Of a stretch of DNA of 64,000 bases, positions 55,053 through 63,325 are shown piece by piece. The stretch is taken from contig NZ_KI911471.1 of the NCBI RefSeq assembly GCF_000514815.1, positions 1-64,000 on the forward strand, written 5' to 3'. The position numbers were made by a program, and so were the translations under genes. The notes below the pieces were generated by a model that ran no database searches, was not told where the DNA came from, and saw only the letters and a program-made list of their open reading frames with translations. Source of the stretch: Salinispora fenicalii. GTDB taxonomy: Bacteria > Actinomycetota > Actinomycetes > Mycobacteriales > Micromonosporaceae. Positions within the stretch are counted from its first letter, which is position 1. Each line of letters starts with the position of its first letter.

Positions 55053-56330
55053 TCACTTCACTGCCTTTCCGTCCAGAACCGTCGCCTCGCCGCGCAGGAA
55101 GGTCGCCACGATGCGACCCGGCAGCGTCATGCGGGCGTACGGGGTGTTGCTGCTGCGGCTGGCCAACTCGGTCGGCTCGATGACGCGACGCGCCGCCGGA
55201 TCCACCAGGGTCAGGTTCGCCGGTGCGCCCGGCGCCGGGTCGTGGCCGTGTTCGGTGAGGCCAGCGATCCGGGCGGGGGTGCGGGACATCCGCTCGGCGA
55301 TGAGGTCCCACCGCGGACCGAGCACGTCCAACGTGATGGAGAGCGCCGTCTCCAGGCCGAGCATGCCCGGCCGGGCGTAGGCCCACTCGCACTCCTTGTC
55401 CTCCACGGCGTGCGGGGCGTGGTCGGTGGCGACGATGTCCACCACCCCCTCGGCCAGCGCGGCGCGCAGCGCGGCGACATCGGCGGCGGTCCGCAGCGGC
55501 GGGTTGACCTTGTAGACCGGGTCGTAGGTGACCGCCTTCTCGTCGGTCAACAACAGGTGGTGCGGGGTGACCTCGGCGGTGACCTGAACGCCACGGGCCT
55601 TGGCCTGCCGCAGCACCGCGACGCTACCGGCCGTGGAGACGTGACAGATGTGCAGGCGGCTCCCCACGTGCTCGGCGAGCAGCACATCCCGGGCGATGAT
55701 CGCCTCCTCGGCGACCGCCGGCCAACCCGTCAGGCCGAGGCGGGTGGAGATCTCCCCCTCGTGCATCTGGGCGCCCTCGGTGAGCCGCGGCTCCTCGGCG
55801 TGCTGGGCGACGATACCGTCGAACGCCTTCACGTACTCCAGGGCCCGGCGCATCAACCGCGGGTCGGCGACGCAGTGTCCGTCGTCGGAGAAGATCCGGA
55901 CTCGGGCGGCGGAGTCGGCCATCGCACCCAACTCGGCCAGGCGCTCACCGGCCAGCCCGACCGTGACCGCCCCGATCGGCTGCACGTCCACCAGCCCGGC
56001 CTCCCGGCCCAGCCGCCAGACCTGCTCGACCACACCGGCGGTGTCGGCAACTGGGGAGGTGTTCGCCATCGCGCAGACCGCCGTGTAGCCGCCGAGCGCC
56101 GCGGCCCGCGAGCCGGTCTCGACGGTCTCGGCGTCTTCCCGGCCGGGCTCGCGTAGATGGGTGTGCAGGTCCACCAGGCCGGGCAGGGCGACCAGGCCGG
56201 TGCCGTCAACCGTGACCGCGCCGGAGGCCGTCAGCCCCACGCCGGTCTCCGCCACGACGCCGTCGCGGATCAGCAGGTCGGTCGGCGCGGCGCCGAGGAC
56301 GCTCACGTTGGTGATCAGATACGCGGTCAC
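55053..56330 (-). CDS. pyrC: dihydroorotase
   Basis: Zinc enzyme closing carbamoyl-aspartate to dihydroorotate; 425 residues, class I type. Seen are the metal site DLHTHLREPGREDAE, the TAVCAMANTSPVAD segment, ICHVSTAGSV, and VATDHAPHAVEDKECEW with the catalytic Asp. Its ATG overlaps the pyrB stop by four bases. Confidence 0.96.
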   Translation of the reverse strand: MTAYLITNVSVLGAAPTDLLIRDGVVAETGVGLTASGAVTVDGTGLVALPGLVDLHTHLREPGREDAETVETGSRAAALGGYTAVCAMANTSPVADTAGVVEQVWRLGREAGLVDVQPIGAVTVGLAGERLAELGAMADSAARVRIFSDDGHCVADPRLMRRALEYVKAFDGIVAQHAEEPRLTEGAQMHEGEISTRLGLTGWPAVAEEAIIARDVLLAEHVGSRLHICHVSTAGSVAVLRQAKARGVQVTAEVTPHHLLLTDEKAVTYDPVYKVNPPLRTAADVAALRAALAEGVVDIVATDHAPHAVEDKECEWAYARPGMLGLETALSITLDVLGPRWDLIAERMSRTPARIAGLTEHGHDPAPGAPANLTLVDPAARRVIEPTELASRSSNTPYARMTLPGRIVATFLRGEATVLDGKAVK

Positions 56331-57253
56331 CGGTTGTTCCCTCCGAGCAGCAGGTAGAGGACGGCCATCCGGACGGAGACGCCGTTGGCGACCTGTTCGA
56401 CAATGGTGGAGCGGGGCGAGTCGGCCACCTCGGAAGTGATCTCCATGCCCCGGTTCATCGGGCCGGGGTGCATCACGATCGCGTGCTCCGGCAGCCGCCG
56501 CATCCGCGAGCCGTCCAGGCCGTAACGGCGGGCGTACTCACGGGCGGATGGAAAGTAGGAGTCGTTCATGCGCTCCCGCTGCACCCGAAGCATCATGACC
56601 ACGTCCGACTGCGGCAGCACCGAGTCCAGGTCGTAGCAGACGGTGGCGCCGGGCGCGAGGGCCGCGGCGATGTCCACCGGGATCAGCGGAGGCGGGCCGA
56701 CCAAGGTGACCTTGGCGCCGAGGGTGGAGAGCAGCAGGACGTTGGAGCGCGCCACCCGGCTGTGCAGCACGTCACCGACCACCGCCACCGACAGGCCGGC
56801 GAGCCGGCCCAGCCGGGAACGCATCGTGTACGCGTCGAGCAGCGCCTGGGTGGGGTGCTCGTGCGTACCGTCGCCGGCGTTGACGACCGAGCCGTCGACC
56901 CAGTCGGCCAACTGGTACGGGGCACCGGAGGCGGGGTGTCGGACGACGACGGCGTCGGCGCCCATCGCCTGAAGGGTGAGCGCGGTGTCCTTGAGGCTTT
57001 CGCCCTTGGCGACGCTGGACCCCTTGACCGAAAAGTTGATCACGTCGGCGCTGAGCCGCTTGGCGGCGGCCTCGAAGGAGATTCGGGTCCGGGTGGAGTC
57101 CTCGTAGAAGAGGTTCACCACGGTCCGACCGCGCAGCGCCGGCAGCTTCTTGACCTCCCGCCCCGCCACGGTGGCCATCTCGGCGGCGGTGTCCAGGATC
57201 TGGAGGGCAGTGCCCGCGTCCAGGTCGGCGCTGGAGAGCAGATGACGGATCAT
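56327..57253 (-). CDS. pyrB: aspartate carbamoyltransferase catalytic subunit
   Basis: Committed pyrimidine step. The 308-residue enzyme has the carbamoyl-phosphate motif NLFYEDSTRTRISFE, GSSVAKGESLKDT, GDGTHEHPTQALLDAYT and HPGPMNRGMEI. No regulatory pyrI gene is adjacent, so control is expected through PyrR. ATG 57253 lies 58 bases after pyrR. Confidence 0.97.
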   Translation of the reverse strand: MIRHLLSSADLDAGTALQILDTAAEMATVAGREVKKLPALRGRTVVNLFYEDSTRTRISFEAAAKRLSADVINFSVKGSSVAKGESLKDTALTLQAMGADAVVVRHPASGAPYQLADWVDGSVVNAGDGTHEHPTQALLDAYTMRSRLGRLAGLSVAVVGDVLHSRVARSNVLLLSTLGAKVTLVGPPPLIPVDIAAALAPGATVCYDLDSVLPQSDVVMMLRVQRERMNDSYFPSAREYARRYGLDGSRMRRLPEHAIVMHPGPMNRGMEITSEVADSPRSTIVEQVANGVSVRMAVLYLLLGGNNR

Positions 57254-57311
57254 GCGCCGAGCCCCCGTCCGGCCGCGACCCGCAGGCGGCGCGTCGCCGC
57301 GCCCCGCGGGC

Positions 57312-57893
57312 TCACTGGTCGCCCCCGTAGAGCCGGACCTCGTCCACGCCGTCGGGCTCCGCCAGGGTGACCCGGACACTCTCCGCGAGGGCGGTCGGGA
57401 TGTTCTTGCCCACGTAGTCGGCGCGGATGGGCAGCTGCCGGTGCCCGCGATCGACCAGGACGGCGAGCTGGACCGACGCTGGACGGCCGACGTCGTTCAG
57501 CGCGTCGAGCGCCGCCCGCACGGTTCGGCCGGAGAAGAGGACATCGTCGACGAGGACGACTCGCCGGCCGTCGATGCCGCCGGCGGGAACGTCGGTGGGG
57601 CCGACCGCACGGGTGCCGTGCTGACGCAGGTCGTCCCGGTAGAGGGTGATGTCGAGCACACCGACCGGGACATCCACCCCCTCAAAGGCGCTGATCCGGG
57701 CGGCGAGCCGCCGGGCGAGCGGCACTCCCCGGGTAGGGATACCGAGCAGCACGGTCTGCTGGGCGCCCTGGGTCTTCTCGAGGATCTGGTGGGCGATGCG
57801 GTCCACCACGCGCTGCACGTCGGCGCTGGTGAGTATCACCTTCACCGAGGGTTGTCGGGTGGTCGGCGAATGGGCAGCCGGTGGGTACGCCAC
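57312..57893 (-). CDS. pyrR: PyrR bifunctional regulator / uracil phosphoribosyltransferase
   Basis: RNA-binding regulator of pyr genes with UPRT activity. The 193-residue protein has the PRTase core: VDRIAHQILEKTQG, LGIPTRGVPLARRLA, the PRPP loop RVVLVDDVLFSGRTVRAALD, and the tail HRQLPIRADYVGKNIPT. The GTG at 57893 is selected by GGAGG (57904-57900), six bases away. The start region contains a PyrR-type RNA loop, implying autoregulation of the whole operon. Confidence 0.95.
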   Translation of the reverse strand: MAYPPAAHSPTTRQPSVKVILTSADVQRVVDRIAHQILEKTQGAQQTVLLGIPTRGVPLARRLAARISAFEGVDVPVGVLDITLYRDDLRQHGTRAVGPTDVPAGGIDGRRVVLVDDVLFSGRTVRAALDALNDVGRPASVQLAVLVDRGHRQLPIRADYVGKNIPTALAESVRVTLAEPDGVDEVRLYGGDQ

Positions 57894-57899
57894 GGCAGA

Positions 57900-57923
57900 C
57901 CTCCTTCCCCGCCTCACGGGACG
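57900..57923 (-). promoter_or_regulatory. PyrR-binding RNA loop overlapping pyrR ribosome-binding site
   Basis: The mRNA reads CGUCCCGUGAGGCGGGGAAG followed by GAGG. It resembles the conserved PyrR binding loop (GUCC, a GAGGC core, GAAGG). It can fold as CCG-U-CC / GGCGG with CGUGA in the loop and a bulged U. The last part is the Shine-Dalgarno, so bound PyrR would block translation, as described for mycobacterial pyrR. Confidence 0.6.
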
Positions 57924-58095
57924 GGTCGTTAAAGGATGTCGGAGTGACCGGCGCGAACCGCGAACGGACCGGGCCGGGGCTTCGGGCAACGTTACCAGTG
58001 GTCACCGTCTCGACCGTGGCCGGCCGAGAATCCGACGACAGAACGGCGAAATTAGGACAACTCCCCCAGGATGAACCAGGAAAGTTCACGACCAC

Positions 58096-58124
58096 TTGAC
58101 CGGCTGTCGCAATCCCCGTACCGT
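58096..58124 (+). promoter_or_regulatory. bldD promoter
   Basis: -35 TTGACC (58096-58101), 17-base spacer, -10 TACCGT (58119-58124). It predicts a leader of about 45 bases ending in GGGAG six bases before the ATG. Confidence 0.65.
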
Positions 58125-58136
58125 CACGCTCCGTAG
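58124..58136 (+). promoter_or_regulatory. BldD-box-like site at the bldD promoter
   Basis: TCACGCTCCGTAG matches the published BldD pattern TNACNC(A/T)GNGTNA at all but two defined positions. It begins at the last base of the -10 and covers the start point, suitable for autorepression as in Streptomyces. Confidence 0.5.
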
Positions 58137-58177
58137 CGATCGACGGGAGAACCCCGAGCAGCACTGGGAGTGTCCGA

Positions 58178-58666
58178 ATGCCCTCTGAGTACGCCAAGTC
58201 GCTGGGCGCCCGCCTGCGCTCCATTCGCCAGCAGCAGGGCCTGTCCCTGCAGGGTGTAGAGGAAAAGTCCAACGGACGGTGGAAGGCCGTCGTGGTTGGC
58301 TCGTACGAGCGCGGTGACCGAGCCGTCACCGTGTCCCGCCTCGCCGAGCTGGCCGACTTCTACCGTGTTCCCGTCTCCGAGCTACTGCCCGACGGCAGTG
58401 GCGTCCGCCACGAGCCCACCAGCAAGATCGTGCTGGACCTCGAGCGGCTCTACGACGAGGCCTCTGAGGACCTCGCCTACGTCGCCCGGTACGCCCGCGC
58501 GATCCAGCAGCAGCGCGGCGACTACAACGGCCGGGTGCTGTCGATCCGCGCCGACGACCTGCGCGCCCTGGCGATCGTCTACGACGCCTCGCCGTCCGGC
58601 CTGATCGAGCGGTTGAACGAGCACGGCGTCCTCGTCGCCGACCCCCGGGCGTTCTTCGCCTCCTGA
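58178..58666 (+). CDS. bldD: BldD, c-di-GMP-dependent developmental regulator
   Basis: A 162-residue master regulator that represses sporulation genes while bound to c-di-GMP. Residues ~5-70 are an XRE helix-turn-helix (LGARLRSIRQQQGLSLQGVEE, SYERGDRAVTVSRLAEL). The C domain carries the exact c-di-GMP signature RxD-X8-RxxD: Arg113-Gly-Asp115, eight residues, then Arg124-Ala-Asp-Asp127. The start is ATG with GGGAG. It diverges from pyrR and has its own promoter and terminator. Confidence 0.96.
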   Translation: MPSEYAKSLGARLRSIRQQQGLSLQGVEEKSNGRWKAVVVGSYERGDRAVTVSRLAELADFYRVPVSELLPDGSGVRHEPTSKIVLDLERLYDEASEDLAYVARYARAIQQQRGDYNGRVLSIRADDLRALAIVYDASPSGLIERLNEHGVLVADPRAFFAS

Positions 58667-58680
58667 GTAGCACCACCATC

Positions 58681-58714
58681 GAAAGGGCCCGTGCCGGTCG
58701 GCACGGGCCCTTTC
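58681..58714. terminator. bidirectional hairpin terminator
   Basis: 15-bp perfect stem: GAAAGGGCCCGTGCC (58681-58695) and GGCACGGGCCCTTTC (58700-58714), loop GGTC. It separates bldD from the convergent nusB. Confidence 0.88.
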
Positions 58715-58771
58715 GACTATCCGGTCTCGCTGCCGGCCATCTCGTTCTCGAGCCAGCGCCCCGGGTGGCGG

Positions 58772-59206
58772 CTACCGGGTGGTGTACTCCGCGATCCGGC
58801 CGAGGATGCCGTTGAGGAACCGCGGTGAATCATCGGTCGACATCTGCCGGGCCAGCTCCACCGCCTCGCTGATCGCCACCGCGTCATCGATCTCGTCCAC
58901 GTAGAGCAGCTCGTAGACCGCGATCCGGGCGAGGTTCCGATCGACGGTCGGCATCCGGTCCAGCGTCCACCCCTCGGCGTAGCTGGCGATCAGCTCGTCA
59001 ACCCGGTCCAGGTGGGCAGCAACCCCCTCAACCAGGCCAACCGCGTATCCCAGATGCTCCGGTCGGGGCTTCTCGATCCGCTCCACGTAGCCGGCGAGCA
59101 CCTCGACCGGTGGACGGCCCCGCAGGTCCGCCTCGAAGAGCACGTCCAGCGCCCGTTTACGCGCCTTGCGACGCGCCGGCATCTGCTGCTTGGGCCCCTC
59201 GGCCAT
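58772..59206 (-). CDS. nusB: transcription antitermination factor NusB
   Basis: All-helical factor that binds boxA RNA with S10. The 144-residue protein has ARKRALDVLFEADLRG, AVGLVEGVAAHLDRVDELI, the DRNLARIAVYELLYVDEIDDAVAISEAVELA segment and FLNGILGRIAEY. Its ATG overlaps the efp stop (TGATG). A likely target, the boxA-like rrn leader, is at the other end of this window. Confidence 0.96.
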   Translation of the reverse strand: MAEGPKQQMPARRKARKRALDVLFEADLRGRPPVEVLAGYVERIEKPRPEHLGYAVGLVEGVAAHLDRVDELIASYAEGWTLDRMPTVDRNLARIAVYELLYVDEIDDAVAISEAVELARQMSTDDSPRFLNGILGRIAEYTTR

Positions 59207-59763
59207 CAGGCGCGGCCGAGGTAACGGCCGTCGCGGGTGTCGACCTTGATCTTCTCGCCGGTGGTGATGAAGAGCGGCACCTGCACGGTCGCGCCGGTCT
59301 CGACCGTGGCCGGCTTGCTACCACCGGTCGAACGGTCTCCCTGGAGGCCCGGCTCGGTATATGTGATCTCGAGCACCACGCTGGTCGGCAGCTCCACGTA
59401 GAGCGGCACCCCCTCGTGGGTGGCGACAGTCGCCTCGGCCTCGGGCAGCAGGTAGTTCGCGGCCTCGCCGACCGTGTCGCCGAGCACATTGATCTGGTCG
59501 AACGTCTCCAGGTCCATGAAGACGAAGTCCTCGCCGTCGGCGTACAGGTACTGCATCGTACGCTTGTCGACGGTCGCGGTCTCGACCTTGGTGCCCGCAT
59601 TGAAGGTCTTGTCGACCACCTTGCCGGAGAGCACGTTCTTCAGCGTGGTGCGCACGAACGCACCACCCTTTCCGGGCTTGACGTGCTGGAACTCGACGAC
59701 GGCCCAGAGCTCACCGTCGAGGTTGAGTACCATGCCGTTTTTCAGGTCGTTGGTGGTGGCCAT
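59206..59763 (-). CDS. efp: elongation factor P
   Basis: Relieves ribosome stalling at polyproline. The 185-residue three-domain protein has TTNDLKNGMVLNLDGELW, the modification-loop region KPGKGGAFVRTTLKN (Lys at the tip) and the C-terminal signature KVDTRDGRYLGRA. First gene of efp-nusB. Two -10-like hexamers (TAGACT, TATGAT) lie in the 96-base upstream gap, but neither has a clear -35. Confidence 0.97.
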   Translation of the reverse strand: MATTNDLKNGMVLNLDGELWAVVEFQHVKPGKGGAFVRTTLKNVLSGKVVDKTFNAGTKVETATVDKRTMQYLYADGEDFVFMDLETFDQINVLGDTVGEAANYLLPEAEATVATHEGVPLYVELPTSVVLEITYTEPGLQGDRSTGGSKPATVETGATVQVPLFITTGEKIKVDTRDGRYLGRA

Positions 59764-59859
59764 TTCCTGCCTTGATCATAAGGTGGCGGACAGACCCAGC
59801 AAGTCTACTAGGCCGCGTTTGGACAGGCTCGCCCGAGCAAGCCACAGCTCCGCCGACGA

Positions 59860-60291
59860 TCAGCGGGCCCGGGCCGCCAGGTGGTGCAGCGCCAGGCGGT
59901 AGCCGTCCACACCCAGCCCACAGATCACCCCGGTCGCCACCGCCGAGACCACCGAGTGGTGCCGGAACGCCTCCCGAGCGTGGATGTTGGAGAGGTGCAC
60001 CTCGACCAATGGGGCGCGCAGCAGGGCGCAGGCGTCCCGTACCGCGATCGAGTAGTGCGACCAGGCGGCGGGGTTGAGCACCACGCAAGCGCCCAGGTCA
60101 GCAGCTTCGTGCAGCCAGCCAAGCAACTCATGCTCAGCGTCGGTCTGCCGGATGACCACCTCCAGCCCCAACTCTCGCCCGGTCTGCTGGCACAGCTCAA
60201 CCAGGTCGGCGTAGGTGGTGGTGCCGTAGACCTCCGGTTGCCGGGTGCCCAGGCGGCCCAGATTGGGCCCGTTGAGCACGTACACCCTCAT
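59860..60291 (-). CDS. aroQ: 3-dehydroquinate dehydratase, type II
   Basis: Third shikimate step. The 143-residue protein has MRVYVLNGPNLGRLGTRQPEVYG with the catalytic Tyr, VVLNPAAWSHYSIAVRDA, and EVHLSNIHAREAFRHHSVVS with the catalytic His. Length fits the dodecameric type II enzyme. Its start overlaps the aroB stop by four bases. Confidence 0.96.
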   Translation of the reverse strand: MRVYVLNGPNLGRLGTRQPEVYGTTTYADLVELCQQTGRELGLEVVIRQTDAEHELLGWLHEAADLGACVVLNPAAWSHYSIAVRDACALLRAPLVEVHLSNIHAREAFRHHSVVSAVATGVICGLGVDGYRLALHHLAARAR

Positions 60292-61361
60292 TCGGCAATC
60301 TCCTCGTAGGCGGCGTACAGCAGCTCGTCGGAGGGTGCCTCGAGAATCGTCGGGCGGGCGAGTCCGGCCAACACCACGAAGCGCAGGATGCTACCGCGCG
60401 CCTTCTTGTCCACCCGCATCGTGGCGAGCAGGTCCGGCCAGGCATCCGCCCGATATCCGGTGGGCAGGCCGAGCGCGTCCACCACCGCCCGGTGCCGCTG
60501 CGCGGTCCGCGCGTCCAGCCGACCTTCGAGCTGGGCCAGGGTCGCCGCGTAGACCAGCCCCACCGCGACCGCGTGGCCGTGCCGCCAGCGGTAGCCCTCC
60601 ACCTTCTCGATGGCATGCGCCAAAGTGTGCCCGTAGTTCAGTATCTCCCGGGCCCCCGACTCGCGAAGGTCACCCGCGACGACCTGTGCCTTGACCTGGA
60701 TCGCCCGCTCGATCAACTCCCGGAGCACCGGCCCCGCCGGGTCAACGGCGACGGCGGGCTCCCGCTCGATCAGCTCCAGGATCACCGGGTCGGCGATGAA
60801 GCCACACTTGACCACCTCCGCCATCCCCGCGGCCAGGTCGACCGGGGAGAGGCTGTCCAGCGCGGTCAGGTCACAGATCACCCCGGCCGGCGGGTGGAAG
60901 GCACCGACCAGGTTCTTACCGGCGGAGGTGTTGATCCCGGTCTTGCCGCCCACCGCCGCGTCAACCATGCCCAGCAGCGACGTCGCCACCGGCACCCAGC
61001 GGACCCCACGCAGCCAACAGGCCGCGACGAAGCCAGCCAAGTCGGTAACCGCGCCGCCGCCCACCCCAACGACGGCGTCGGCGCGGGTGAAGCCCGCCGC
61101 ACCGAGCCGTTCCCAACAGCTGGCGGCGACCTCGATGTGCTTGCCCGCCTCCGCGTCCGGCACCTCGACCAGCAGCGGCGTCACCCCGGCGGCCCGAGTC
61201 CGCTCCGCCAGCTGCTCGGCCCGGCCCTGCATCGGCGGCGCGAACAGCACGGCCAGCTGCTGCGCGCCCGGCAGCAACTGTGGCGGGTCAAACAGGTCCC
61301 GCCCCACCAGTACGTCGTACGGTCGGTCACCACCAACCACGATCCGGGTTATCTCGTCCAT
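60288..61361 (-). CDS. aroB: 3-dehydroquinate synthase
   Basis: Second shikimate step, NAD- and metal-dependent. The 357-residue enzyme has VGVGGGAVTDLAGFVAACWLRGV, VPTSLL-type VATSLLGMVDAAVGGKTGIN, KNLVGAFHPP, GMAEVVKCGFI, and the metal ligands in LNYGHTLAHAIE and GHAVAVGL. It lies 100 bases after aroK. Confidence 0.97.
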   Translation of the reverse strand: MDEITRIVVGGDRPYDVLVGRDLFDPPQLLPGAQQLAVLFAPPMQGRAEQLAERTRAAGVTPLLVEVPDAEAGKHIEVAASCWERLGAAGFTRADAVVGVGGGAVTDLAGFVAACWLRGVRWVPVATSLLGMVDAAVGGKTGINTSAGKNLVGAFHPPAGVICDLTALDSLSPVDLAAGMAEVVKCGFIADPVILELIEREPAVAVDPAGPVLRELIERAIQVKAQVVAGDLRESGAREILNYGHTLAHAIEKVEGYRWRHGHAVAVGLVYAATLAQLEGRLDARTAQRHRAVVDALGLPTGYRADAWPDLLATMRVDKKARGSILRFVVLAGLARPTILEAPSDELLYAAYEEIAE

Positions 61362-61461
61362 CGCGCGCAGCCTAGCTGAGCCGGCCGGGCCGACGGCGAC
61401 GACGGGCAGCGCGTCCCGCAGCGCGGAACCGTTGCCCGCCTGGGCTGACCCACGGCGCCCG

Positions 61462-61965
61462 TCAGGAGGGAAGCAGCGCGGCGACCTCGGCTGCGAGCTG
61501 CTCCGGCGTCCGACCGTCCGTCACCACCGTCGCCGTCGCCACCGCCGCGTAGTGCGGCCGGCGCTGCTCCAGCAGATGTTTGAGGGTGGCCCGGGGGTTG
61601 ACCGCGAGCAGCGGCCGCCCCGCACCGAGCCCGACCCGGCGTACCGCGTCGGGCAGCTCCACCGACAGGTACACGACGGTCTGGCCAACCAGCGCGGACC
61701 GGGTCTGTTCGGCGAGCACGGCGCCACCGCCGAGGGCAAGCACGCCGGGTGCGGCGGCGAGCGCCGTCGCCACCGCCGCCCGTTCGAGGGTACGGAAGTG
61801 CGCCTCTCCCTCGTCGATGAAGATCTCCGAGATCGGCTTGCCCGCCATCGCCTCAATGTCGAGATCGGTGTCCCGGAACTCCACTCCAAGCAAGTCAGCG
61901 AGCGCCCGCCCGACGGTGGTCTTACCGGAACCGGGTGCGCCGACCAGGACGCAGACCGGCGCCAT
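61462..61965 (-). CDS. aroK: shikimate kinase
   Basis: Phosphorylates shikimate. The 167-residue P-loop kinase has VGAPGSGKTTVGRALADLL, the substrate Asp in FRDTDLDIEA, GEAHFRTLE, LALGGGAVL and the lid Arg in GRPLLA. Its ATG overlaps the aroC stop (TGATG). Confidence 0.96.
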   Translation of the reverse strand: MAPVCVLVGAPGSGKTTVGRALADLLGVEFRDTDLDIEAMAGKPISEIFIDEGEAHFRTLERAAVATALAAAPGVLALGGGAVLAEQTRSALVGQTVVYLSVELPDAVRRVGLGAGRPLLAVNPRATLKHLLEQRRPHYAAVATATVVTDGRTPEQLAAEVAALLPS

Positions 61966-63143
61966 CAGCGGACAACCAACGCGTCGAGGTAGCCGGCGAG
62001 GTTTCGGCGCTGCTCGGCCACTGAGTCACCGCCGAGCTTCTCCACCGCCGCCTCGGCCAGCACCAGCGCCACCATCGCCTCGGCGACGACCCCCGCGGCC
62101 GGCACCGCGCACACGTCCGAACGCTGGTTGATCGCGGTGGCCGGCTCGCCGGAGGTGATATCCACCGTCGACAGCGCGCGGTTCAGGGAGGAGATCGGCT
62201 TCATCGCGGCCCGCACCCGCAACGGCTCACCGGTGGTGATGCCCCCTTCCAGGCCGCCGGCCCGGTCGGTGACGCGCCGGACCCCGGTCGCGGTGGGGAT
62301 GATCTCGTCGTGCGCGACGGAACCCCGGGAACGCGCCTGCTGCCAGCCGTCGCCGATCTCCACCCCCTTGATCGCCTGAATCGACATCAGCGCGGTGGCC
62401 AGCCGGGCGTCCAGTTTCCGATCCCACTGGACGTGGCTGCCGAGCCCCGGGGGCACCCCGTAGGCCAGCACCTCGACCACGCCGCCAAGCGTGTCGGCGT
62501 CCTTCTTCGCCGCGTCGACCTCGGCGACCATCCGGCCGCTCGCCTCCGGGTCCAGACAACGCAGCGGATCCGCGTCGATCCGCTCGGCGTCGGCCGGGCT
62601 GGGTCGCAGTCCCGGCTTCGTGGCGACTGTCCCCAGCTCCACGACGTGCGAGACGATCTCGATGCCCAGTGCCTGCCGGAGCAGGGCCTTGGCAACAGTG
62701 CCGACGGCGACCCGGGCCGCCGTCTCTCGGGCGCTGGCCCGCTCGAGGATCGGGCGGGCATCGGTGTGCCCGTACTTCTGCATGCCGGCGAGGTCGGCAT
62801 GCCCCGGTCGGGGACGGGTCAGCGGCGCGTTGCGGGCCTGCCCGGCCAGCTCCGCCGAGTCGACCGGGTCGGGGGCCATCACCGTGCGCCACTTGGGCCA
62901 CTCGGAGTTGCCGATCCGGATCGCCACCGGACTGCCCAAGGTCACCCCGTGCCGCAGCCCACCAATGATCTCGACCTCGTCCTGCTCGAACGCCATCCGG
63001 GCACCACGCCCGTAGCCGAGTCGACGCCGGGCCAGCTCACCAGCGATCTCCTCGGTGGTCACCTCGACCCCGGCCGGTACCCCCTCGAGCAACGCGACGA
63101 GAGCGGGACCGTGCGATTCCCCTGCAGTCAACCAGCGCAACAC
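61965..63143 (-). CDS. aroC: chorismate synthase
   Basis: Last step to chorismate, needing reduced FMN. The 392-residue protein has LRWLTAGESHGPALVALLEG, RRRLGYGRGARM, the GGxxGGITTGEPL-type segment GGLEGGITTGEPLRVRAA, and RSDVCAVPAAGVVAEAMVAL. GTG 63143 is preferred over the upstream in-frame start since LRWLTAGESHG is the usual N terminus. First gene of aroC-aroK-aroB-aroQ. Confidence 0.96.
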   Translation of the reverse strand: MLRWLTAGESHGPALVALLEGVPAGVEVTTEEIAGELARRRLGYGRGARMAFEQDEVEIIGGLRHGVTLGSPVAIRIGNSEWPKWRTVMAPDPVDSAELAGQARNAPLTRPRPGHADLAGMQKYGHTDARPILERASARETAARVAVGTVAKALLRQALGIEIVSHVVELGTVATKPGLRPSPADAERIDADPLRCLDPEASGRMVAEVDAAKKDADTLGGVVEVLAYGVPPGLGSHVQWDRKLDARLATALMSIQAIKGVEIGDGWQQARSRGSVAHDEIIPTATGVRRVTDRAGGLEGGITTGEPLRVRAAMKPISSLNRALSTVDITSGEPATAINQRSDVCAVPAAGVVAEAMVALVLAEAAVEKLGGDSVAEQRRNLAGYLDALVVR

Positions 63144-63325
63144 AACGGCCAGTCTGGCACGTCTGGTCGGCGCTACGTGCCACACCCGCCCCGTTCCGCC
63201 CAGCGGACACGACTGTCCGCGAGCCGGTCACGATCACGCCGTTGGCGGCGAATCCGTACGATCATGGCGGCCTCCCGGAAGTCTGGTCGACAACGACGTG
63301 GTTTCGACCCACCCCGGAGGCTCCG

